From Verrucomicrobiales bacterium (GTDB lineage: Bacteria; Verrucomicrobiota; Verrucomicrobiia; Limisphaerales; JACDHS01): 38,444 bases of DNA. The position numbers and the translations under genes are program-made. Positions 33,904-38,444 of the stretch are shown here, piece after piece. Where the stretch lies: contig JAQGOU010000620.1 in the NCBI GenBank assembly GCA_028293445.1, positions 1 through 38,444 of the forward strand, written 5' to 3'. How positions within the stretch are numbered: position 1 is the stretch's first letter; each line of letters opens with the position of its first letter. The notes beneath the pieces were generated by a model. It was given only the letters and a program-made list of their open reading frames with translations, did not search any database and was not told the origin of the DNA.

Positions 33904-34527
33904 GGCACTGTTTGCATTGCCGCAAAAAATGGATGCTCTCTTTAAATCGCCTAAAAGCGTTTGAGCATCGCTGAAATGGAAGGTTTGAAACCCGACACGC
34001 CGTGCACACTCAATGTTGCTGATGTTATCGTCAATGAAGATACACTCTTCCGAACGCCGGTTAATCATACCTAATAGTCGTTCAAACGTCGAAGTCTCTC
34101 GTTTGGTCTGACCGATCTGGAACGAATAAACCCGCATTTTGAAAATTCGCAGATGCGGATGGAGATCGTGAATGTGCTCCACCCATTCCTTGGCATGGTC
34201 GGATAACAATACCAACTCGTAATGAGCAGCCAATCCTTCCAGGATATTTTCCATGTCGGCGACCTTGCGACGGAAATTGACGCGAATCGATTGTTTGAGT
34301 TCATCTACGGAAATCTCCCACCCCGTGTTGGCAATGACGGACTCCAGGTAAGTGTTCTCCGAAAGCTCCCCCCGACAAAGTTGAAGCAGGAGTTCGCCTC
34401 CCAACGCAGAAAGAACCTCCGAAGGGGCGCGGTCAAACCGGCGTGCCAGTGACTCCTCAACTCCGCAAAGGCCCGAAATCAACACTTCGGACAGGTCGAA
34501 AATAATGGTTTTAATCGTGACTGGCAT
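33898..34527 (-). CDS. HAD-superfamily (HAD-IA, YihX-like) hydrolase, cassette gene
   Basis: 209 aa. Motif I is FDLSEVL (Asp11; the usual second Asp is Ser13, like the DLGNVL variant of YihX-type proteins). Motif II is VLLSD (Ser109), motif III Lys142 in GQTKRE, and motif IV FIDDN (Asp166-Asp167). A helical cap lies between about 18 and 90. Predicted small-molecule phosphatase or related; loss of the general acid Asp at motif I would lower normal phosphatase activity. The stop codon is in the inverse core of site D and the start is 14 bases from the core of site C, so it is a gene cassette. Confidence 0.85.
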   Translation of the reverse strand: MPVTIKTIIFDLSEVLISGLCGVEESLARRFDRAPSEVLSALGGELLLQLCRGELSENTYLESVIANTGWEISVDELKQSIRVNFRRKVADMENILEGLAAHYELVLLSDHAKEWVEHIHDLHPHLRIFKMRVYSFQIGQTKRETSTFERLLGMINRRSEECIFIDDNISNIECARRVGFQTFHFSDAQTLLGDLKRASIFCGNANSAP

Positions 34528-34535
34528 AGCGAGCC

Positions 34536-34640
34536 GCCTAACGGAACTGAGCCACAGCTGGCACTAGATGTAAATCGTCCCGCTTAGCGGGAGAACGACA
34601 GACGTTATCGGCTTTTGGCTCCAGTGACATAGCCGTAAGT
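34536..34640 (-). other. attC-like recombination site (site C)
   Basis: The 3' core GTTAGGC (34536-34542 on the minus strand) matches GTTRRRY. The adjoining AACTGAGCCACAGC is shared almost base for base with site A (35859-35948), and the far arm CTCCAGTGACAT matches CTCGAGTGACAT of A. The outer inverse core next to the TMEM175 stop has decayed. An internal CCCGCTTAGCGGG palindrome forms the tip. Confidence 0.7.
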
Positions 34641-34642
34641 AG

Positions 34643-35248
34643 TCAGGTTGCATTTTTGCCGGCATGTCTCGTGTGACGAGGCCAAAGGAAGAATACGTTT
34701 AACGCGATGTAAAACATCAACGCGAACCAAGGCGCTACCAGGGCGATCACGGTGGCAATGCCATAGCAGACCGGGCCCACCAAGAACCTACGGCCATTTC
34801 GTTTTGCTTCATCTTGAGAGATGTGGCTGCTCAGGAGCCGGTGCTCGTGTGCCGCGTATCGCCACATGGCAGTTACAAATATACCGATTACTGTCAGAGT
34901 GCCGCCATAAAACGACGTGGCTAACGGTTCATCCGCGCCATCATGAAGGGCTTGCGCGAGGACTGCGGTGGGAAATGGCAGAAATGCCACGAACATCAAA
35001 TGAAAGGTATTGAGCAATAGGAGATTCTGATCGGCCCGGACTATGTGCTCAAACATTGCATGGTGATTGATCCAGATGGCGCCAATGACGATAAAGCTAA
35101 TCGCATAGGCGAGATAAGAAGGCCAAAGGCTTAGGAGTTCTGCCTTGAGAGCGGAACCGGACGGAGGAACTTTGATTTCTAGAATGAGTAGAGTAATTGC
35201 AATTGCAAATACTCCGTCGCTAAAGGCTTCAATCCGATTAGTATTCAT
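34643..35248 (-). CDS. TMEM175-family channel-like membrane protein (cassette gene)
   Basis: 201 aa. Begins MNTNRIEAFSDG with the R-x-x-x-FSDG signature at the same place as the paralogue at 15522-16109, followed by about six hydrophobic segments (IAITLLILEIKVP, WINHHAMFEHIV, LMFVAFLPFPTAVLAQ, FYGGTLTVIGIFV, GIATVIALVAPWFALMFYIALNVFFLW). Probably a K+-leak-type channel. The two family members in this window are clearly diverged. This copy lies between attC-like sites C and B, so it appears to be a mobile gene cassette. Confidence 0.9.
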   Translation of the reverse strand: MNTNRIEAFSDGVFAIAITLLILEIKVPPSGSALKAELLSLWPSYLAYAISFIVIGAIWINHHAMFEHIVRADQNLLLLNTFHLMFVAFLPFPTAVLAQALHDGADEPLATSFYGGTLTVIGIFVTAMWRYAAHEHRLLSSHISQDEAKRNGRRFLVGPVCYGIATVIALVAPWFALMFYIALNVFFLWPRHTRHAGKNAT

Positions 35249-35301
35249 GATCCGTTCCTCTCTATTTCCCCAATGTAACCAGACATTGCAGTCTTCTTTC
35301 C

Positions 35302-35410
35302 GCCTACGAAACCCAGCTCAGCCAGCCCGGGTCAACGAACGTGCAAGCGTCCCGCTTAGCGGGCGAACCGAGAACGGTCGGCGGGCTTGGCTGAAGCGCT
35401 CTGGTTAGGC
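35302..35410 (-). other. attC-like recombination site (site B)
   Basis: Inverse core GCCTAAC on the minus strand (35404-35410), holding the stop of the upstream 146-codon gene. Long paired inner arms follow: AGCGCTTCAGCCAAGCCC against GGGCTGGCTGAGCTGGG, with extra unpaired bases on one side. An internal CGCCCGCTAAGCGGGACG tip is present. The 3' core is damaged (GTAGGC, one T missing). Confidence 0.75.
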
Positions 35411-35845
35411 CACTGGGCGTATCGCATGATCAATCATCTTTTGGGCGCGTATCTTGTCACGCCCAAACACGAACACCCGATAGCGCATATCCGTCGTGCT
35501 ACTGTATGGAATCGCATCGCGGTGAACAGTAATGCCTGCAGAAACAAGACGCTCCGACAAGCTGTCCGCCTCCGACTTCGTGGTAAAGAATCCAACGCAG
35601 TGGGCGCGAGAAAATCGCTCGCGGTCAAGAGCTGCAAGAAAAGCGTCGCAAGCTGCCGACTCAGACTCGCAACGATGAATCGCCTCTCCACGCTGTCCGC
35701 GCTCGACGTAGAAAACCTCGAATTGTCCGCCAACTCTCTCGATGCAAAACGTGTCGCCGCAAACACCCCAGGCAGAGCCGATGTGATAAACGCTGGGCTG
35801 GTAGCACTCCCGCTCAAGATGTGCTGAAAGCTCTTGCAAGTTCAT
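35405..35845 (-). CDS. Immunity-like small protein with SPOR-like C-terminus (cassette gene)
   Basis: 146 aa. The N-terminal half (about 1-75) has the pattern FCIERVGGQFEVFYVERGQR followed by SESAACDAFLAAL. It resembles a family of small proteins with a VYYxERGxR core often found as immunity-like or orphan domains. The C-terminal half (GFFTTKSEADSLSERLVSAGITV, then YRVFVFGRDK) has the strand-helix-strand look of a SPOR-like or sequence-divergent ferredoxin fold. No signal peptide. The stop TAA is inside the inverse core of site B, and the start is 13 bases from the core of site A. Function not known; the immunity link is a tentative reading. Confidence 0.72.
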   Translation of the reverse strand: MNLQELSAHLERECYQPSVYHIGSAWGVCGDTFCIERVGGQFEVFYVERGQRGEAIHRCESESAACDAFLAALDRERFSRAHCVGFFTTKSEADSLSERLVSAGITVHRDAIPYSSTTDMRYRVFVFGRDKIRAQKMIDHAIRPVA

Positions 35846-35858
35846 GGCGTGGTAAGTG

Positions 35859-35948
35859 GCCTAACGACCTAGAACTGAGCCACAGCCGGCTCGGGATGTA
35901 AACCGCGAAGCGAAACGAAGAACGCGATCTCGAGTGACATTGTTAGAC
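35859..35948 (-). other. attC recombination site (site A, best preserved)
   Basis: 90 bases bounded by perfect cores: inverse core GTCTAAC (35942-35948, minus strand, containing the stop codon of the 87-codon gene) and core GTTAGGC (35859-35865). Inner boxes ACTCGAG and CTCAGT pair with one extrahelical C, the polarity mark of attC. The VTS loop contains GCG/CGC-rich half palindromes. The sequence is clearly related to site C. Confidence 0.85.
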
Positions 35949-36206
35949 GACATCCTTGGATGTAGCCTTCTCATTCATTTGCTTCGCTAAAAGCTGGGCG
36001 AGACCACCGGAACCACCGGCCAATCCGGCAGCGATAGGGCGAATGCATTTTTCAAAGACTTCATCGGACAAGATAAACGCAAGCAGAAGTCCAATCCCGA
36101 GGACGACACTCAAGTTGATGATAGCCCACTTCCATTTACCAAGGTACGCGAGACCTGCACCGGGAAGGAGAAAGCTGAGTAAGAATGCAAGAAATGGTTT
36201 TTTCAT
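35943..36206 (-). CDS. Small membrane protein (cassette gene)
   Basis: 87 aa. Two hydrophobic segments (FLAFLLSFLLPGAGLAYLG and WAIINLSVVLGIGLLLAFIL) in a layout like small TM2/DUF5683-type proteins, with Pro-Gly-Ala-Gly before a Tyr-Leu-Gly turn. A glycine-rich helix and a charged tail follow (LAKQMNEKATSKDVV). The stop lies inside the inverse core of site A. Upstream of the start there is no recognisable attC or attI. Function unknown. Confidence 0.75.
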   Translation of the reverse strand: MKKPFLAFLLSFLLPGAGLAYLGKWKWAIINLSVVLGIGLLLAFILSDEVFEKCIRPIAAGLAGGSGGLAQLLAKQMNEKATSKDVV

Positions 36207-36519
36207 AATGGGAGAATTATGTCGTCAAAGCTGGGTATTCCCCAAGGATTGAGATGTCTCACCGTTCATGGGGAGGAGCGTAGTGAGCTGAAGGCGTGGT
36301 GTCGATTGGTTTTGGCTCTGCGTCAGCATGCTGCCTCTGGAAACGATTGCGTCGCTTCTTACGTTAGAGGTTCAACGCCTCATTTTTGGAGTTTTAAGTT
36401 CAGGAAAAATGCAGCGTGGACGTTCGTTAATTGACTTCCCGGATTTCCTCCCCGGTTGCATTTCGAATCTTTTCAGATCTCCCCAAGCTGGATTTCTTGG
36501 ACAGCGGATTTGCTGGAAC
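36207..36519. other. Intergenic stretch, no gene found
   Basis: About 310 bases between the first cassette gene and the repeat array, where an integrase or attI site would be expected if this were a complete integron. No integrase-like frame and no clear attC core pair were seen. A CTCTAAC on the minus strand near 36361-36367 is a lone core-like match. Confidence 0.5.
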
Positions 36520-36900
36520 TAGCAAAAAGGGCCGCACGTTTTTGGAACGTTTTCGGGCTTCCGGAAAAGGCGGCACAAGTTTCTGGAGGGTTTTTGCGGA
36601 ATCCGGATTCCGCAAAAACATTTGTGGAGGATTTTCCGAGAGTCCGGAAACTCTCCACAAATAAATTCCAAGTTTCCGGAGAACGGAAAAGTCTCCATTT
36701 ATGATTTCCAAGTTTCCGGACTCTCCAAAAAGTTGGCAGAAATAAATTCCAAGCTTTCCGATTCACCAAAAAGTCTCCAGAAATTATTTCCGAGTCGCCG
36801 GACTCTCCGAAAACCCTCCAGAAACTTTCGCCAACTTTTTGGACTCTCGGAATTTCTTCCACAAATAAATTCCGAAAATTCCGAGAGTCCGAATTTTTAT
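36520..36900. repeat. Degenerate 40/41-bp tandem array
   Basis: Repeated units recur with landmarks TTCCAAG/TTCCGAG at 36666, 36706, 36747 and 36788, and TTTSTGGAGG at 36580 and 36621, giving spacings of 40-41 bases. Units contain TTCC...GGAA pairs, CTCTCCAAAAAGT and AGAAATAAA blocks. Frames of 60-150 codons on both strands follow the repeat and shift between copies, so they are not taken as genes. One unit (TTTCCGGAGAACGGAAAAGT) resembles an edge unit of the array at 15076-15410. Confidence 0.75.
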
Positions 36901-37701
36901 CTTTTTCAGCCGAAGCCATTCGAGATCAGTGTTTTGGAGGAATTTGCTCGAAAACACGGCGGTCTTCTGGCGAAAACCCCGTAGCAAGGGAAATACCAAA
37001 TCAAAAGGTGGCGGAAGCGCCAGAGAGCAGGCGCAACTCCAAGGACGCTTCGCGCTTTATGAACGCGGTCAAGCAAGCGCGTCAGCGTCTTGGACTGCGG
37101 CAGCCCTCTGCCGCTCTTGTTTGGGTATCCTACCTGCCGTACGAAAATTTTTCTTAACTAAATGGCTGTGTTCAGCCCCGCCGGAACTTTTAGCGTATTT
37201 AGCGTTTTTCATCCGTCTTTCCCTGGTTTCCCTGCTGAAAAGATCGCCTGACTGGTCCCGCAACCGCGTTTGACCCCGAATTTCGTAAAATCAGGTCAAT
37301 TTGGGCCCGATTACCGCCTCGAAAAACATCAAAAATGAAAATTTTCAACATCAATAAAAGCCAATAAAATCAAGGGGTTCAGAGGGAGGTATCGGAATGG
37401 GCCCATTCCGATACCTAATATTCTTTTTCGATTTGTGAAAAGCTGTTCCCCGTTGCAATTAACGCGAGTCGTTGAATGAAACACACGAAGACAGGCGTGG
37501 GACCTTAGAAACCCCACCCAGTCGCGGGTTTTACAGACAAATATGTCTGTGGCCGACAGCGATGTGCTTCGCGGTGCGGCGTGGTCGAGTTCAACGTTGG
37601 AAGTTTGAAGTTCAAAGTTGATTAGCCTGCGACGCAGTAGTCAGTGGTCGGTAGTCAGTAGTTAGAAATCAGAAACAAAACAGAATGAGAAAGTTAAACA
37701 T
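36901..37701. other. Long non-coding stretch with several stem-loops
   Basis: About 800 bases without a convincing gene. Visible structures are: a hairpin GCGGCAG/CTGCCGC with CCCT loop (37097-37114) in a GC-rich segment that looks REP-like; a small GGCTG/CAGCC hairpin near 37163; the perfect palindrome at 37387-37416; a hairpin ACAGACA/TGTCTGT (37533-37550); and imperfect direct repeats of TCAGTRGT just before the last gene (about 37640-37665). Confidence 0.7.
37387..37416. repeat. Perfect 30-bp palindrome
   Basis: AGGTATCGGAATGGG followed directly by its exact reverse complement, no loop. It is followed on the plus strand by AATATTCTTTTTCG, a weak T-tract. It could be a terminator-like stem, an operator for a dimeric regulator or a REP-like unit. 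The nearest gene start is 286 bases downstream. Confidence 0.9.
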
Positions 37702-38444
37702 ATGAAGAATCCAATAACACAAAACACAGACGGCGCGCTGGGCCTTTGCCTGAGCGCGATTAACGGTGCGAACGCCCTTGGTTCAGCACTTAAACACATG
37801 ACCGCATCGGTTCTCATGGCACTACGCCTGGGTCTGCTGGTGGCGTCGAACAGCCTGGAGACCGGCCGTCAACTGCTGCGCGATCGTCGCGCGACGTTGT
37901 CGTCGGCGGTGGAGACAGCTCGCATCTTTGCCACGTTGACCCGCGATATTCTGAAGCCATTCCTCGGCTCACAATATTCGCTGGCGTGGGAGGCGCTCGG
38001 TTTCCGCGGCTCACTTGCGATGCCGGAGACACGTGAGGAAATGATTCGCGTGCTGGAATGCATCATCGCGTTCTTCACGGCCAATCCCACGATGGAATGG
38101 ACGGATCGCGACGTCACGGCAGCACAGGCGCAGGTCTTGTTGACGGCGCTCAACGCGGCGAACGATGCGGTGTTGAACCAGAGAACAGCCGTGGACGACC
38201 TCATGACGGAACGGGATGAGAAGTTGGAGGCGATGCGGAAGGGATTGCGCGACTTGATCAATGAGCTGGATCATCTGCTTGATCCAATGGATGCGCGTTG
38301 GTTGTCGTTCGGCTTCAACAAGCCGGGTGCCGATGAGACACCAGATGTTCCGGAAAACATCACGGCGATCCTGATCGGACCAAACGCCGCCGCGATGAAG
38401 TGGGGTGCTTCGGCTCGTGCGGGTTATTACCGCGTCTGGCGGAG
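37702..38444 (+). CDS. Hypothetical protein (3' end outside window)
   Basis: ATG at 37702 opens a frame without stops to the right edge (247 codons). The N-terminal third is small-residue rich and helical (LGLCLSAINGANALGSALKH, LRLGLLVASNSLE). A coiled-coil-like stretch follows with AVDDLMTERDEKLEAMRKGLRDLINELDHLLD (about 170-200). The last part (about 215 onward: PDVPENITAILIG, WGASARAGYYRVWR) looks like the start of a fibronectin type III-like domain. No signal peptide. I do not recognise the family. The opposite-strand frames here are shadows. Confidence 0.75.
   Translation, partial: MKNPITQNTDGALGLCLSAINGANALGSALKHMTASVLMALRLGLLVASNSLETGRQLLRDRRATLSSAVETARIFATLTRDILKPFLGSQYSLAWEALGFRGSLAMPETREEMIRVLECIIAFFTANPTMEWTDRDVTAAQAQVLLTALNAANDAVLNQRTAVDDLMTERDEKLEAMRKGLRDLINELDHLLDPMDARWLSFGFNKPGADETPDVPENITAILIGPNAAAMKWGASARAGYYRVWR

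Noticed and set aside
36207-36519. Integron integrase or attI on the right of the cassette array
   Set aside because: No frame with tyrosine-recombinase motifs; only a lone core-like CTCTAAC.
36473-36984. Frames of 120-148 codons on both strands of the degenerate array
   Set aside because: Low-complexity translations of the 40/41-base repeat that change frame between units.

Overview
The window looks like a chromosomal segment of a Verrucomicrobiota bacterium. This is an inference from gene style: a membrane glycosyltransferase fused to TPRs with the WHPLTWMSHM signature, an EF-P with a PGNLRAF loop, secreted modular proteins with Ig/FN3 repeats, and abundant GC-rich intergenic stem-loops. 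No rRNA or other phylogenetic marker is present to prove it.

Region 1 (1-8838, all minus strand) is a surface-polysaccharide operon. Four family 2 glycosyltransferases are read first, then the two subunits of an ABC-2 polysaccharide exporter (Wzm/Wzt-like). The genes overlap by a few bases or are separated by 2 bases. A TPR-bearing PMT-like membrane protein follows and runs off the left edge. Region 2 (9082-14806) holds efp with its terminator, tRNA-Tyr, a possibly inactive ImmA-like protein, a polyprenyl-phosphate-type glycosyltransferase, a DegT-type sugar aminotransferase, a small membrane protein, a YciE/YciF-like ferritin-fold protein and a Gfo/Idh/MocA dehydrogenase.

Region 3 (15522-25194) is a second glycan block. 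On the minus strand are two tandem sulfotransferase paralogues, a SAM-dependent methyltransferase-like protein, two GT2 enzymes, an MsbA-like ABC transporter with an unusual extra domain, and a TMEM175-type channel. Divergent from them on the plus strand is an MBOAT + SGNH pair of the AlgI/AlgJ kind. Together they suggest a sulfated and O-acylated surface glycan. Region 4 (25287-29838) has ribE, a small lipoprotein, tRNA-Leu(GAG), a TPR protein and a secreted endonuclease/phosphatase-fold protein.

Region 5 (about 30290-36206, minus strand) is the most unusual part. It is a run of small, unrelated genes separated by attC-like recombination sites, with no integron integrase in the window. This is a CALIN-type gene-cassette array carrying a HAD hydrolase, a second TMEM175 protein, an immunity-like protein and small membrane proteins. 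A large secreted GH25 muramidase gene interrupts it. Region 6 (36207-38444) is mostly non-coding. It contains a degenerate ~41-bp tandem array that appears related to a cleaner 41-bp palindrome-bearing array at 15076-15410, a perfect 30-bp palindrome, and the start of a hypothetical gene that leaves the window on the right.
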